Of a stretch of DNA of 64,000 nucleotides, positions 52,803-64,000 are shown in pieces. The notes beneath the pieces were generated by a model that did no database searches, had not been told where the DNA came from, and was given only the letters and a program-made list of their open reading frames with translations. Each line of letters begins with the position of its first letter. Position 1 is the first letter of the stretch. The stretch spans positions 124,001 through 188,000 of the forward strand of contig CACJRQ010000001.1 of assembly GCA_902595885.1 (NCBI GenBank). The letters run 5' to 3'. The stretch is from an uncultured Pelagibacteraceae bacterium. GTDB taxonomy: Bacteria; Pseudomonadota; Alphaproteobacteria; Pelagibacterales; Pelagibacteraceae. Position numbers and translations under genes: made by a program.

Positions 52803-53735
52803 GAATTTTTCAGCCTCTAATGCTGCCATACATCCCATACCTGCAGCGGTCACAGCTTGTCTAAATGTTTTGTCTTTTACATCTCCAGCTGCATAAACAC
52901 CAGGAACATTAGTTTCTGTTGAGTCAGGTTTGGTAATTAAATATCCCTCATTATCCATTTTTAATTGATCTTTAAAAAGTTGAGTAGCTGGATCATGACC
53001 AATAGCAATGAATACGCCATCAAGTTTCAATTCTTGTATTTTATTTGTTTTAACATTTTTAATCTTTATTCCTTTGACATTTTTAGGATCTTTATCACCT
53101 AACACATCTTCAACTACAGAGTCCCAAATTATTTCTATTTTTTTATTTTCCATTAATTTTTTTTGAAGCATTTTTTCAGCTCTTAAACTATCTCTTCTGT
53201 GGATTAATTTTACTTTAGATGCAAACTTTGTAAGGAACATTGCTTCCTCAACCGCTGCATTACCCCCTCCAACTACAGCAACTTCTTTATTTTTAAAAAA
53301 GAAACCGTCACAAGTTGCACAAGCAGAAACTCCAAATCCTCTAAATTCCTGTTCTGATTTTATATTTAACCATCTTGCTTGAGCTCCAGTAGAAATAATA
53401 ATGCTATCAGCAGTATATTTCTGACCACTATCACCAATTGCTTCAAATGGTGAACTTTTTAAATTTACAGATCCAATATGGTCTTCAATCATTTCAGTTC
53501 CAACTGCTTTTGCTTGTTCTTTCATTTGATCCATTAACCATGGCCCTTGAATAACTTCAGAAAATCCTGGATAATTTTCAACATCAGTTGTCGTTGTTAA
53601 TTGTCCTCCTGGCTCAGATCCATAAACTAAAATTGGATTTAACATTGCACGAGCAGCATAAACTGCTGCAGTGTATCCAGCTGGACCTGATCCAATTATT
53701 AACACTTTTGTGTGTTTAGTTGGATTTTGACTCAT
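52791..53735 (-). CDS. trxB: Thioredoxin-disulfide reductase
   Basis: IIGSGPAGYTAAVYAARA, SACATCDGFFF. Confidence 0.96.
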   Translation of the reverse strand: MSQNPTKHTKVLIIGSGPAGYTAAVYAARAMLNPILVYGSEPGGQLTTTTDVENYPGFSEVIQGPWLMDQMKEQAKAVGTEMIEDHIGSVNLKSSPFEAIGDSGQKYTADSIIISTGAQARWLNIKSEQEFRGFGVSACATCDGFFFKNKEVAVVGGGNAAVEEAMFLTKFASKVKLIHRRDSLRAEKMLQKKLMENKKIEIIWDSVVEDVLGDKDPKNVKGIKIKNVKTNKIQELKLDGVFIAIGHDPATQLFKDQLKMDNEGYLITKPDSTETNVPGVYAAGDVKDKTFRQAVTAAGMGCMAALEAEKFLSH

Positions 53736-53756
53736 ATGAAAGCTATATAGTGATTA

Positions 53757-54701
53757 ATGACTAAATTAAAAGGTATTTTATTAACTCAAGGTATGCACGG
53801 CATGATAAGCCAGGTAGAAGGTTTAGCTAAAGCTTTAGATTTGGATTTTGCACACCATAAGGTTGAACTAAATAATTTTTGGAAAATTGTTCCTCCAAAA
53901 TTAACTCCAATATCACAAAATGTTTATCAAAAAATAAACGAGTATGATTTTGATGTAATTATTTCATGTGGAAGAAAAAGTGTGATTCCATCAATCCACT
54001 TAAAAAGTATCTCAAAAAAAAAAGTTTCAAATATTCATATTCAAGATCCAAAGGTAGATTTTAATCATTTTGATTTTATTGTTGCTCCCGAACATGATGG
54101 GATAAGCGGTAGAAATATAATTAAAACAAAAGGTGCAATTCATTATTTAACGGAAAATGAAATTGAAGAAAATAGAAGTTATTTAAATTCATATATCAAA
54201 CAGGATAATAGAAAAGTTTGGTGTTTGATAATGGGTGGTCCTACAAAATATTATGACTACTCAACAAAAAATATGAAGCATATATTTTCAATTTTTTACA
54301 AACTATTGAAAAAACATGATTTTCAACTTGTGGTGATACCTTCAATGAGAACACCATTAAATACTATACATTATGCAAAAGAGTTTTTTGGAGAAAATCA
54401 CACTGTGATTATGAATGTTGACAAAAAAGCTTATCTTTCAGCTTTAGCAATTTCGGAAAATATAGTTGTTACCTGTGACTCTAGCTCAATGATATCTGAA
54501 GCTGCTTTAACTGGAAAACCAATTTATGTTGCGAATATTTTACCAAAAAAAAAAGACGTGAGATTTCAAAATTTTAGAAATTTATTCAGAGAATTAAATA
54601 TTACTAGAAACTTAGGTGAAGAAATTGAAAATTGGAACTATCAAAAATTAGATGAAACGAATAGAGTAGCAAAAATTATTAAAGAAAAAATTCAATTATA
54701 A
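53757..54701 (+). CDS. ELM1/DUF1022-like protein
   Basis: QVEGLAKAL, IISCGRKSVIPS, NIHIQDPKVDFNHFDFIVAPEHDG, MGGPTKYY, CDSSSMISEAALTGKPIYV. Confidence 0.85.
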   Translation: MTKLKGILLTQGMHGMISQVEGLAKALDLDFAHHKVELNNFWKIVPPKLTPISQNVYQKINEYDFDVIISCGRKSVIPSIHLKSISKKKVSNIHIQDPKVDFNHFDFIVAPEHDGISGRNIIKTKGAIHYLTENEIEENRSYLNSYIKQDNRKVWCLIMGGPTKYYDYSTKNMKHIFSIFYKLLKKHDFQLVVIPSMRTPLNTIHYAKEFFGENHTVIMNVDKKAYLSALAISENIVVTCDSSSMISEAALTGKPIYVANILPKKKDVRFQNFRNLFRELNITRNLGEEIENWNYQKLDETNRVAKIIKEKIQL

Positions 54702-55366
54702 TGTCATTTTTAAATTCAATTAAAAATAATTCGAAGCAACACAATTTCCCTTTCGATCACTGGGAGTATAGCGATGCCTTGTCAGAAGATGCTATTGATG
54801 AAATAGTCAAAGCAGATATTCCTGATGTCAGTAAACATAATCTTAATTATGATGGAACAAGAGCAATAGATGGTGGAGCTGCAGAATTTAGAAAAGGTAT
54901 AGCTTCAGGTGGACAAGCAATAAAGTTTAGATGTTTTATTAATAAAGAAAACTCATCTCAATTTCCAAATTTAGTAAAATTTATAAATGAACTTCAGTCT
55001 AAAGAAACATATGAAACAATTTCTAAAATGATAAATAAAGATTTATCAAATTCCTACGTTAGGGTTGAGGTTATATGTGACCGAGAAGGTTTTTGGTTAA
55101 AACCTCATTGCGATATAAAAGAAAAACTTATGTCAGGCTTAATATTTGTTAATAAAACAAATGAATCAGAAGATTTAGGAACTGATTTTTATAATGAAAA
55201 ATTAGAAAAGGTTAAGACTCTTCCTTACAAACATAATTATGGTTATCTTTTTACTAGCGGACCAAACACATGGCATGGTATGGAAAAGAAAAAGATCGTT
55301 AAAGAAAGACGATGTATTCAAGTAAATTATGTTACCTTTGAAACTGATTGGAAAGTAAATTCCTAA
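54701..55366 (+). CDS. Putative 2-oxoglutarate/Fe(II)-dependent oxygenase
   Basis: Metal triad candidates HxD (KPHCDIK) and distal H (TWHGM), downstream R...QVNYV. Confidence 0.65.
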   Translation: MSFLNSIKNNSKQHNFPFDHWEYSDALSEDAIDEIVKADIPDVSKHNLNYDGTRAIDGGAAEFRKGIASGGQAIKFRCFINKENSSQFPNLVKFINELQSKETYETISKMINKDLSNSYVRVEVICDREGFWLKPHCDIKEKLMSGLIFVNKTNESEDLGTDFYNEKLEKVKTLPYKHNYGYLFTSGPNTWHGMEKKKIVKERRCIQVNYVTFETDWKVNS

Positions 55367-58300
55367 ATTTCCTGAAGAGAAGTCACTTCTAATTTTTTTG
55401 TTTTTAGTGATCTAATTGCCTCTAAACATGCTTGAGCAGTAGACATATTAGTACAATAAGGAACTTTATTTTTAAGTGCTGCTCTTCTAATAGCGATAGC
55501 ATCACTGACTCTATACTCTCTTTTCCCACCGCCCGTATTAATAACGAGTGCAATTTTTTTAGAGTCCAAGACATCAACAATATGAGGAGATCCTGTGCTT
55601 ACTTTATTTATAATTTTACATTTCATTCCATGTTTTCGAATATATTCAGCAGTTCCTTTTGTTGCACATAATGTAAACTTTAGTTTAATAAGTTCTTTTG
55701 CTAAATCTATTCCTTCATCTTTGTGACTATCTTTGAGAGATATAAAAGCTAATCCTTGTTTTGGTAATGAGTTAGCAGCTGCGATTTGACTTTTGGCAAA
55801 AGCCATTCCAAAATTTTTATCAAATCCCATCACTTCCCCTGTCGATTTCATTTCAGGTCCTAACAATAAGTCACTATTTGGAAATTTATTAAATGGGAAC
55901 ACAGCTTCTTTAACTGCATACATACCTTTAGATTTATCTTTTAAATTAAACTTAGATAACTTTTCACCAGCCATTACTCTTGATGCAATTTTAGCTAAAG
56001 GAAGACCTTTTGCTTTTGATACAAAAGGAACTGTTCGACTAGCTCTTGGATTAACTTCAATCACGTAAATTTCATCTTTTTTTATTGCAAACTGTATGTT
56101 CATGAAACCTTTTACGTTCAAAGCTATCGCTAATTTTTTTGTTTGATTTTCAATTTCTTTAAGAAGGTATGGTTTAATTGATACAGGGGGTAGGCTACAT
56201 GCAGAATCTCCTGAATGAATTCCTGCTTCTTCGATATGTTGCATAATACCTGCTACATGAACCTGTTTTCCATCTGATATGGCATCCACATCCACTTCCA
56301 TTGCATGATCGATAAATTTATCAATTAAAATTGGATTATCTTCTGCAGCTTTAAAGGCTTCATCAACAAATTTTTTAAGCTGATTTTTTTCATGAACAAT
56401 TTCCATTGCTCTTCCACCCAAAACATATGAAGGTCTTACCATTAATGGCAACCCTATTTTATCTGCAATTTTAATTGCCTGATTAAATGTCTTTGCAATT
56501 CCACTCTCTGCTTGTTTTAGTTTTAATTTATTTAATAAATTTCTAAATCGGTCTCTATCTTCTGCTAAATCGATCGATGTATATTGCGTTCCTAAAATCG
56601 GAAGCTTGTTATCATATAAAAATTTAGCAAGCTTAATCGGAGTTTGGCCACCAAACTGAGCAATTACACCTATTAGGTTTCCTTTTTCTTGTTCTTTTTT
56701 AATTATGTTGAAAACGTATTCTTCTTTTAAAGGTTCAAAATATAATCGATCACTCGTATCATAGTCTGTTGATACTGTTTCAGGGTTACAATTAACCATT
56801 ATCGTCTCAAATCCCGCGTCTTTTAATGAAAAACTAGCCTGACAACAGCAATAATCAAACTCAATTCCTTGTCCAATTCTATTTGGCCCTCCTCCAAGAA
56901 TAATTATTTTTTTCTTATTAGATGGATCAGCTTCACATTCAGAGTTAATTGAAAAATTTCTTTGATAAGTTGAGTACATATATGGAGTAAAAGATTTAAA
57001 TTCAGCCGCACAAGTATCTACTTTTTTATAAACTGGAAGTATTTTAAGCGCTGATCTTTTTCTTCTAACAACGTCTTCAGAAGTTTTAGTTAATTCCGAA
57101 AGTTTTTTATCTGAAAATCCAATTGATTTTATTTTATTAAATTCTACAAAATCTTTAGGAAGTCCCTTGTTTTTGATCAGTGCTTCACAATCAACTATTT
57201 CTTTAATTTGTTCTAAAAACCAAGGGTCAATTTTAGATAAATTGTATATTCTCTTTAAGTTTATTTTTTTTCTAATTGCTTCAGCGACTAGCAATAGCTT
57301 ATTCGGAATAGTTTCTTTAAGTTTCTTTTCAATTTGTTTTTTATTTAAATCAAAAATTCTGTCTAAACCTGAAAAACCTGTCTCCAGAGACACTAAAGCC
57401 TTTTGTAGAGATTCTTTAAAGTTTCTTCCTATTGCCATTGCTTCACCTACTGATTTCATAGATGTTCCTAAAGTTGCAGGAGAAGTCGAAAATTTTTCAA
57501 AAGTAAATCTTGGAATTTTAGTCACTACATAATCTATACTTGGCTCAAATGATGCAGGTGTAACTTTAGTTATTTCATTTTTTAATTCATCCAGAGTATA
57601 ACCAACTGCTAATTTTGCAGCAACTTTTGCAATTGGAAATCCAGTTGCTTTTGATGCAAGTGCTGATGATCTTGATACACGTGGATTCATTTCAATGACA
57701 ACCATTCGTCCATTTTTAGGATTGATAGCAAACTGAACATTTGATCCTCCAGTTTCAACTCCAATTTTTCTTAAACATGCAATAGATGCATTTCTCATTA
57801 CCTGGTACTCTTTATCAGTAAGAGTGAGAGCGGGCGCAATTGTAACCGAATCACCAGTATGAATTCCCATCGGATCTATATTTTCAATAGAGCAAATTAT
57901 GATACAATTATCTTTTTTATCTCTTACTACCTCCATTTCAAATTCTTTCCATCCTTCCAAACATTCCTCAACAAGAACTTGGCTTACAGGAGACTCGTGC
58001 AATCCGTTTTTAACAATCTTAAAATAATCTTTTTTAGTTTTAGCTATTCCTCCGCCGAGTCCACCAAGTGTAAATGCAGGTCTTATAATTGCAGGTAAAC
58101 CAATTTTTTTTAATACTTTTGATGCTTGGTTGTTGTTATTAACAATTTCAGATTTTGGTAAATCTAAACCAATATCAATCATATTTTTTCTAAATTTCTT
58201 TCTGTCTTCAGCGTTAGAAATTGCTTTTGAATTTGCTCCGATCAATTCTATTTTGTATTTTTTTAAAACTCCTTTTTTCTCAGCTTCCATTGCAAGATTA

Positions 58301-58587
58301 AGAGCAGTTTGACCACCCATGGTAGGTAGAATTGCGTCTGGCTTTTCCTTTTTGAGTATTTTTTCTAATACGCCTAGTGTAATTGGCTCAATGTAAGTTT
58401 TGTCCGCAACATCTGGATCTGTCATAATAGTTGCAGGATTTGAGTTTATTAAAACTACTTTATAACCTTCATCTTTCAGAGCTTTACATGCTTGCGTTCC
58501 AGAATAATCAAATTCACATGCTTGCCCTATAATTATTGGACCAGCGCCTACGACTAAAATTTTTTTAATATCTTTTCTTTTTGGCAT
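55363..58587 (-). CDS. carB: Carbamoyl phosphate synthase large subunit
   Basis: 1074 aa; [27 protein letters not shown], duplicated ATP-grasp. Confidence 0.98.
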   Translation of the reverse strand: MPKRKDIKKILVVGAGPIIIGQACEFDYSGTQACKALKDEGYKVVLINSNPATIMTDPDVADKTYIEPITLGVLEKILKKEKPDAILPTMGGQTALNLAMEAEKKGVLKKYKIELIGANSKAISNAEDRKKFRKNMIDIGLDLPKSEIVNNNNQASKVLKKIGLPAIIRPAFTLGGLGGGIAKTKKDYFKIVKNGLHESPVSQVLVEECLEGWKEFEMEVVRDKKDNCIIICSIENIDPMGIHTGDSVTIAPALTLTDKEYQVMRNASIACLRKIGVETGGSNVQFAINPKNGRMVVIEMNPRVSRSSALASKATGFPIAKVAAKLAVGYTLDELKNEITKVTPASFEPSIDYVVTKIPRFTFEKFSTSPATLGTSMKSVGEAMAIGRNFKESLQKALVSLETGFSGLDRIFDLNKKQIEKKLKETIPNKLLLVAEAIRKKINLKRIYNLSKIDPWFLEQIKEIVDCEALIKNKGLPKDFVEFNKIKSIGFSDKKLSELTKTSEDVVRRKRSALKILPVYKKVDTCAAEFKSFTPYMYSTYQRNFSINSECEADPSNKKKIIILGGGPNRIGQGIEFDYCCCQASFSLKDAGFETIMVNCNPETVSTDYDTSDRLYFEPLKEEYVFNIIKKEQEKGNLIGVIAQFGGQTPIKLAKFLYDNKLPILGTQYTSIDLAEDRDRFRNLLNKLKLKQAESGIAKTFNQAIKIADKIGLPLMVRPSYVLGGRAMEIVHEKNQLKKFVDEAFKAAEDNPILIDKFIDHAMEVDVDAISDGKQVHVAGIMQHIEEAGIHSGDSACSLPPVSIKPYLLKEIENQTKKLAIALNVKGFMNIQFAIKKDEIYVIEVNPRASRTVPFVSKAKGLPLAKIASRVMAGEKLSKFNLKDKSKGMYAVKEAVFPFNKFPNSDLLLGPEMKSTGEVMGFDKNFGMAFAKSQIAAANSLPKQGLAFISLKDSHKDEGIDLAKELIKLKFTLCATKGTAEYIRKHGMKCKIINKVSTGSPHIVDVLDSKKIALVINTGGGKREYRVSDAIAIRRAALKNKVPYCTNMSTAQACLEAIRSLKTKKLEVTSLQEI

Positions 58588-59761
58588 TTTTTTTCATGTT
58601 GTTAATAAATTCTTGAAACAAATAAACACTATCTTGGGGTCCTGGATTAGACTCTGGATGATATTGAACTGAAAATATTGGTTTATTTTTGAGCTTTATT
58701 CCTTCAATAGTATTATCAAAAAGAGATTTATGAGTTACTTCAATTTTTTTTGGTAAAGTTTCTTCAACTACTACAAACCCATGATTTTGACTGGTAATTT
58801 CAACTTTGTCATGAACTAAATTTTTAACAGGATGGTTTGCGCCTCTATGGCCTAACTTCATTTTTTTTGTTTTGCCACCTAAAGCTAATGCCAAAATCTG
58901 ATGACCTAAACAAATACCAAATATAGGTAAATTATTTTTTATAAGTTCATTAATTATAGCGATTGAATATTTTCCAGTTGCAGCTGGATCTCCTGGTCCA
59001 TTGGATAAAAAAATTCCATTTGGTTTCAAACCTAGTATTTTTTGTGCATTTGTTTTACAAGAAACAACAGTAACCTTGCAGTTGAAGTCGGAGAAATATC
59101 TTAATATATTTTTTTTTATTCCATAATCAACCGCAACTACATGAAATAAATTTTTATTATTCTTTTTATATCCTGTCTCTTTTTTCCAGGTTTGAAGACC
59201 TCTCCAAGTATAATTTTTCTTAGTTGAAACTACTTCTGCAAGATCTAAATTTTTTAATCCACTCCATTTAATTGTGTTATTAGTTAGTTTATTAATATTA
59301 AACTTTCCATTTTTTGAATAAGATATTGTTCCCTTAGGTGCCCCTTTATCTCTTATAAAGTTTGTAAGGCTTCTTGTGTCTAAGCCAGTAATTCCAACAA
59401 TTTTATTTTTCTTTAGCCAAGCATCTAAATGTAGAAAAGATCTATAGTTTGAGGGTGACGTTATTTCTGAGTTAATTATTACTCCTTTTGCCCATATTTT
59501 ATCAGACTCATGATCTTCTTTATTGGTTCCAACATTTCCTATATGAGGAAAGGTAAAGTTGATAATTTGACCCGCATATGAAGGATCAGAAATGATTTCC
59601 TGATACCCTGTTAATGATGTATTAAAGCAAACTTCGCCTGTAGCCTCTCCTTGGTATCCAATTCCAATTCCTTTAAATACCTTTTTATTTTCAAGAACTA
59701 AAACGCCTGTATTGATTTGTGATTTTGTATTTGAGTTAGTTTTTTTTGCTTTTTTCTTCAA
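58565..59761 (-). CDS. carA: Carbamoyl phosphate synthase small subunit (TTG start)
   Basis: [60 protein letters not shown]. Confidence 0.97.
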   Translation of the reverse strand: MKKKAKKTNSNTKSQINTGVLVLENKKVFKGIGIGYQGEATGEVCFNTSLTGYQEIISDPSYAGQIINFTFPHIGNVGTNKEDHESDKIWAKGVIINSEITSPSNYRSFLHLDAWLKKNKIVGITGLDTRSLTNFIRDKGAPKGTISYSKNGKFNINKLTNNTIKWSGLKNLDLAEVVSTKKNYTWRGLQTWKKETGYKKNNKNLFHVVAVDYGIKKNILRYFSDFNCKVTVVSCKTNAQKILGLKPNGIFLSNGPGDPAATGKYSIAIINELIKNNLPIFGICLGHQILALALGGKTKKMKLGHRGANHPVKNLVHDKVEITSQNHGFVVVEETLPKKIEVTHKSLFDNTIEGIKLKNKPIFSVQYHPESNPGPQDSVYLFQEFINNMKKNAKKKRY

Positions 59762-59887
59762 TTACAACTCATGAGTTAAAGGTTAATACAATAATTGCTT
59801 TATTATCGCAACAGAGATGTAATATAAAATTGTAAAAAAACAATTTTTCTTTTGAAGAATTTTTTCTTTAAAGTAGATTTAAAAATT

Positions 59888-60349
59888 ATGTCATTAAAAC
59901 AAACTATCGAAAACGAATATAAAAACGCTCTAAAATCTAAAGATAAAAATAAAATATCAACCTATAGGTTAATATTATCTTCTATTAAGGATTTGGACAT
60001 TGTTAATAGATCGGGCCCCAATAAAAAAGAAACAGATGATGAGGATATTAAGAAACTTTTAAAAAAAATGGTTAAACAGAGGGCCGAATCGATCGATATT
60101 TATAAAAAAAACAATAGAACAGATCTTTTAGAGGTTGAGCAAAATGAATATGATATTTTAACAAGTTTTTTACCAAAGCAGCTTAGTGAAGAGGAAACCA
60201 AGAAAATTTGTGCAGATGTTATCTCAAAAATTGGAGCAAATTCATTAAAAGATATGGGAAAAGTTATGGGTGAACTCAAAAAAACTCATGCAGACGAAAT
60301 TGATTTTTCCAAAGCAGGATCAATGATCAAAGAATTGTTGAACAAATAA
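59888..60349 (+). CDS. GatB/YqeY domain protein (start MSLKQT; tracked ORF begins at 59852)
   Basis: MKSKD-like KSKDKNKISTYRLILSSIKDLDI, LPKQLSEEE, DMGKVMGELKK. Confidence 0.92.
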   Translation: MSLKQTIENEYKNALKSKDKNKISTYRLILSSIKDLDIVNRSGPNKKETDDEDIKKLLKKMVKQRAESIDIYKKNNRTDLLEVEQNEYDILTSFLPKQLSEEETKKICADVISKIGANSLKDMGKVMGELKKTHADEIDFSKAGSMIKELLNK

Positions 60350-62124
60350 TGAAATACCCAAAAGAATACCTTGATGAAATCAAAAATAGGTTGAAAGTTT
60401 CAACGGTAGTATCAAAAACTGTTTCCTTAAAAAAAAGAGGTAAAGAATTTGTGGGTCTATCACCTTTTAAAAATGAAAAAACACCTTCATTTACAGTGAA
60501 TGATGAAAAAGAATTTTATCATTGTTTTGCAACTTCTGAACACGGTAATATTTTTGATTTTGTCATGAAAACTCAAAATTTAAAATTTGGCGAAGCAATC
60601 AAATATTTAGCTCAGTTAGCAGGTATGCAGCCATATATGTTTTCAAAACAAGATGAGGAAAGAGAGAAAAAATGGAATGAGTATAAATCTATTTTTAATA
60701 ATTACGTAGATTTTTATCACAATGAACTTTTAAAAAATGAAGATTATTCAATTGCTAGAGTTTATTTAAAAAAAAGATCACTAGGTAAGGATGAGGTAAA
60801 AAAATTTAAAATTGGATACATAGAAAAAAATCCAAATTTTTTTGAAAAATTAAAAAAAGACCATAGCGAACAAACTTTAGTAGAAACTGGTTTATTTTAT
60901 TTAGACGAGAAAAAAAAAATATATGTTGAAAGATTTAGAGGTAGATTAATATTTCCAATCAATAATATTTCAGGCCAACCAATAGCTTTGGGTGGAAGAA
61001 TAATTGAAAATTTAGATTACTTAGCTAAATATATAAATTCACCTGAAACAAATTTTTTTAAAAAAGGATCTAATTTATACAATTTAGACTTAGCAAGGAA
61101 ACTATCTAATAAAATTGATCATATTTATCTGGTTGAAGGATATATGGATGTTGTAGGTCTCAGCAAAAATGGAATCGATAATGTAGTAGCAAATCTTGGT
61201 ACGTCTTTAACTGAAAAGCAAATTTTAACTTTAAATCAATTTTTTGATGATATCATAATATGTTTTGATGGTGATGAAAGTGGATATAAAGCTGCTGTTA
61301 GAGCTGCTGAAAATTCAATAAAGGAATTGAAACCTGAAAAACAAATTTCATTTTTGTTTCTACCAGATAAAGAAGATCCAGATAGTTATGTAAATAAAAA
61401 TGGTAAGGCTAATTTTGTAGATTTTACAAAGCAGAGCAAACTATCAATTCATCAATTTATTTTTAGTCATTATAAAAAGCAAACTAAAAATAATCCTTCA
61501 TCGATGGCTATTTTTGAAAAAAAACTAAGAGAAATTGCAAATACAATAAAAGATGATTTTATAAAAAAATATGTTTTAGAATATTTTTTAGAAAAAATTG
61601 CTGAGTTAACACCACATTCCAATCAAAATAATAAAAGATTTTATTCAAAGAAAACAAAATCTTTAGAAAGCACAAAAAAATATTTTAAAGAAAGTCAGTC
61701 TTTGACTGGAGTAGAATTAAAGGAGTTTTCTTTATTATACTTGGTGATAAATAATCTTGATTTGTTGCAAGCAAATATTCATTTGATTGAAAATATTAAA
61801 TTATTTACTGAGTTTAATAAAAAAATATTTGAAATGATTGTTGAAAAATTAAAATCTGGTTCTAAAATTACAATTGAAGATCTTAATTTGGATATTCAAT
61901 TAACAGAAAAAATAAATAAATTTGCTCCAATCAAACATATTCTAAAAAATCAGTCTAATGATGATCAAAAAATAATAGAATTATTAGAGGATATCTCTAG
62001 GGATTTAATGAATTATGATCTCGAGTTCAGAATTCAGGAATTAGAATCGAAGTTTTCAGTGGACATGAGTGAGTCTACATTTAATGAGTTAAAAGAGCTC
62101 AAAAAAAAGCAGAATCTCAATTAA
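60349..62124 (+). CDS. dnaG: DNA primase
   Basis: FVGLSPFKNEKTPSFTVNDEKEFYHCF, IYLVEGYMDVVGLSKNGI, ICFDGDESGYKAA TOPRIM. Confidence 0.96.
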   Translation: MKYPKEYLDEIKNRLKVSTVVSKTVSLKKRGKEFVGLSPFKNEKTPSFTVNDEKEFYHCFATSEHGNIFDFVMKTQNLKFGEAIKYLAQLAGMQPYMFSKQDEEREKKWNEYKSIFNNYVDFYHNELLKNEDYSIARVYLKKRSLGKDEVKKFKIGYIEKNPNFFEKLKKDHSEQTLVETGLFYLDEKKKIYVERFRGRLIFPINNISGQPIALGGRIIENLDYLAKYINSPETNFFKKGSNLYNLDLARKLSNKIDHIYLVEGYMDVVGLSKNGIDNVVANLGTSLTEKQILTLNQFFDDIIICFDGDESGYKAAVRAAENSIKELKPEKQISFLFLPDKEDPDSYVNKNGKANFVDFTKQSKLSIHQFIFSHYKKQTKNNPSSMAIFEKKLREIANTIKDDFIKKYVLEYFLEKIAELTPHSNQNNKRFYSKKTKSLESTKKYFKESQSLTGVELKEFSLLYLVINNLDLLQANIHLIENIKLFTEFNKKIFEMIVEKLKSGSKITIEDLNLDIQLTEKINKFAPIKHILKNQSNDDQKIIELLEDISRDLMNYDLEFRIQELESKFSVDMSESTFNELKELKKKQNLN

Positions 62125-62190
62125 ACTGACCAAATTAGTAATAGATTTTTATATATTTGACATTATATAAGATCTCTAAATCAAATTATC

Positions 62191-64000
62191 GTGGAAAGAA
62201 TTATTACAAAATCATTTGCTAGACTAATGGGTCGAGGAACTCATAGAGGCTTTATAACTTATGAAGAATTAAGCAAGTCATTAGGTAAAAGAAATTTGTC
62301 AGATGAAAATTTAGCTCAAGCTTTTATTCATATATTAGATGAAAACATTTCATTAGTTCAGAAAAAATCTGATTTTAAGGTTTTAAGAAAAAAAGAGAAC
62401 TCAAATAAAGAAGAGGGTAAAACAATTGAAAAAAGTGATGACCCTATAAGAATGTATTTGCGTGAAATGGGTGGTGTAGAACTTCTTTCAAGAGAAGGTG
62501 AGATAGCAATAGCAAAAAGGATTGAAGCTGGAAAAGATGTAATGCTAATAGCTCTTTCTCAAAGTCCAATTACTGCACAACAGTTTTTTGAATGGAATAA
62601 TCAACTCCAAAAAGACGAAATCTTGGTTAGAGAAATAATTGATATTGATACAAATTATATGGAAGATGAAAGTACAGGACCAAGTGCAAAACAGAAAAAT
62701 TCTGGTGAACTAGAAAAAGATGAGGGTCAAACGGAGGAAGATGAAGATTTTAATCCTACCCTTGCGGCAATGGAGTCCGAGATAAAACCAAAAGTTTTAA
62801 AAACAATCAATACACTAACTAAAGAATATTCAAAACTAATAAAGTACCAGAAGGAAAAACTAGAATGTATTTTAAATAGTCAAACATTTTCAACAGCTAA
62901 AGAAAAAGGGTATGAAAAAGTAGTTAATGATATCCTGGAGAATATAAAATCACTACAATTATCTCCCTCAGTTCTAGAAGAGTTAGTTCAAAAACATTAT
63001 ATTGAAAACAAAAAAATAATTTCACTTGAGGGAAATCTTTTAAGACTTGCAATGGATCAAAAAATCTCAAGAAATGAGTTTATTAAATTTTATGTTGGAA
63101 ATGAAATAAATCCAAATTTAAAAAAATTTTTAGATACCAATGTTGTCTGGAAACAATTTTTCAATAAGAATAAAGAAGAATTTAAAAATATAAGAGAAAG
63201 GTTAATTGAAATTAGTTATAAACTTGGAATATCTGTAACTGATTTCAAGAAATTAGTAAGCAGAATTCAAAAGGGAGAAAAGGAATCAAGAATAGCAAAA
63301 AAAGAAATGGTAGAAGCCAATTTAAGATTGGTAATTTCTATTGCAAAAAAATATACAAATAGAGGATTGCAATTTTTAGATTTAATTCAAGAGGGAAATA
63401 TTGGTTTAATGAAAGCTGTAGATAAATTTGAATACAGAAGAGGTTATAAATTTTCTACATATGCAACGTGGTGGATTAGACAAGCGATAACTAGATCAAT
63501 TGCCGATCAAGCTAGAACTATACGTATTCCTGTTCATATGATTGAAACAATAAATAAAATTGTGCGAACTCAAAGATTAATATTAAGTGAATTTGGTAGA
63601 GAAGCTACCCCTGAAGAATTAGCAAAAAAACTGAGAATGCCTTTAGATAAAGTTAGAAAGGTACTAAAAATATCTAAAGAACCTGTTTCTTTAGAAAAAC
63701 CTGTAGGAGATGAAGAAGATAGTAGCTTGGGGGACTTTATTGAAGATACAAAAGCTTTGGCTCCTCTTGAACAGGCAATAAAATCAAATCTAGGCGAAGC
63801 AACAACAAAAATACTTTCCACATTAACTCCAAGGGAAGAAAGAGTTTTGAGAATGAGATTTGGAGTAGGAATGAACACCGATCATACCTTAGAGGAAGTT
63901 GGATTACAATTTTCTGTAACGAGGGAAAGGATTAGACAGATTGAAGCTAAAGCACTTAGAAAATTAAAACATCCTAGTAGATCTAAACAATTAAAAAGTT
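62191..64000 (+). CDS. rpoD: RNA polymerase sigma-70 factor, partial (GTG start; open at window end, absent from ORF track)
   Basis: [27 protein letters not shown]...[21 protein letters not shown]...[63 protein letters not shown]. Confidence 0.97.
   Translation, partial: MERIITKSFARLMGRGTHRGFITYEELSKSLGKRNLSDENLAQAFIHILDENISLVQKKSDFKVLRKKENSNKEEGKTIEKSDDPIRMYLREMGGVELLSREGEIAIAKRIEAGKDVMLIALSQSPITAQQFFEWNNQLQKDEILVREIIDIDTNYMEDESTGPSAKQKNSGELEKDEGQTEEDEDFNPTLAAMESEIKPKVLKTINTLTKEYSKLIKYQKEKLECILNSQTFSTAKEKGYEKVVNDILENIKSLQLSPSVLEELVQKHYIENKKIISLEGNLLRLAMDQKISRNEFIKFYVGNEINPNLKKFLDTNVVWKQFFNKNKEEFKNIRERLIEISYKLGISVTDFKKLVSRIQKGEKESRIAKKEMVEANLRLVISIAKKYTNRGLQFLDLIQEGNIGLMKAVDKFEYRRGYKFSTYATWWIRQAITRSIADQARTIRIPVHMIETINKIVRTQRLILSEFGREATPEELAKKLRMPLDKVRKVLKISKEPVSLEKPVGDEEDSSLGDFIEDTKALAPLEQAIKSNLGEATTKILSTLTPREERVLRMRFGVGMNTDHTLEEVGLQFSVTRERIRQIEAKALRKLKHPSRSKQLKS

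Noticed and set aside
57167-57532. 121-aa antisense ORF in carB
   Set aside because: Longest antisense ORF, but opposite conserved carB sequence; hydrophobic content reflects complement of Lys/Glu codons.
59829-59850. AAAATTGT-A(n)-ACAATTTTT hairpin before yqeY resembling a terminator
   Set aside because: AT-only stem in an AT-rich promoter gap between divergent genes; too weak to call a terminator.
62157-62190. TTGACA upstream of rpoD as a promoter
   Set aside because: Consensus -35 but no acceptable -10 at 16-18 nt before the GTG start; not listed as a feature.
63570-63878. 102-aa antisense ORF in rpoD
   Set aside because: Antisense to sigma-70 regions 3-4; the true gene is the open plus-strand frame from 62191.

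Overview
AT-rich, very gene-dense bacterial chromosome segment. Protein sequences, gene order (coxBA-ctaB-ctaG-coxC, atpIBEF'F, ccrM, petABC, marR-ompR-envZ) and near-absent intergenic DNA point to a streamlined alphaproteobacterium of the SAR11/Pelagibacterales type; this is inference, no database search was run. I see no mobile elements, CRISPR arrays, rRNA or phage genes. Content in order: qor (partial), pirin, HAD; rsmE; aa3-type cytochrome oxidase operon with an untracked 41-aa membrane ORF; thrC, peroxiredoxin; a minus-strand run smc > F0 ATP synthase > crtI-crtB-crtY-blh (retinal synthesis) > ispH > thrB > rnhA; dsbA-like, dciA-like; mutY; ccrM; rnhB; family-4-like UDG; TPR; ispE; tRNA-Gln; cca; greA; hemF; trmL; petABC; ychF-pth-rplY-prs; pgeF-midA-lgt; ubiK; envZ/ompR/marR; ilvE; pgsA-uvrC-folB-SDR-uvrB; aminotransferase; trxB; ELM1-like + 2OG oxygenase; carAB; yqeY-dnaG-rpoD (partial). 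Main second-look items: an SMC of only 857 aa with no recognisable hinge; a ccrM promoter carrying three GANTC sites; F0 ATP synthase genes running straight into the retinal cluster; all eight convergent gene pairs overlapping at their 3' ends; a tRNA-Gln gene 3 nt upstream of the CCA-adding enzyme ORF; metal-ligand losses in DnaG and UDG.
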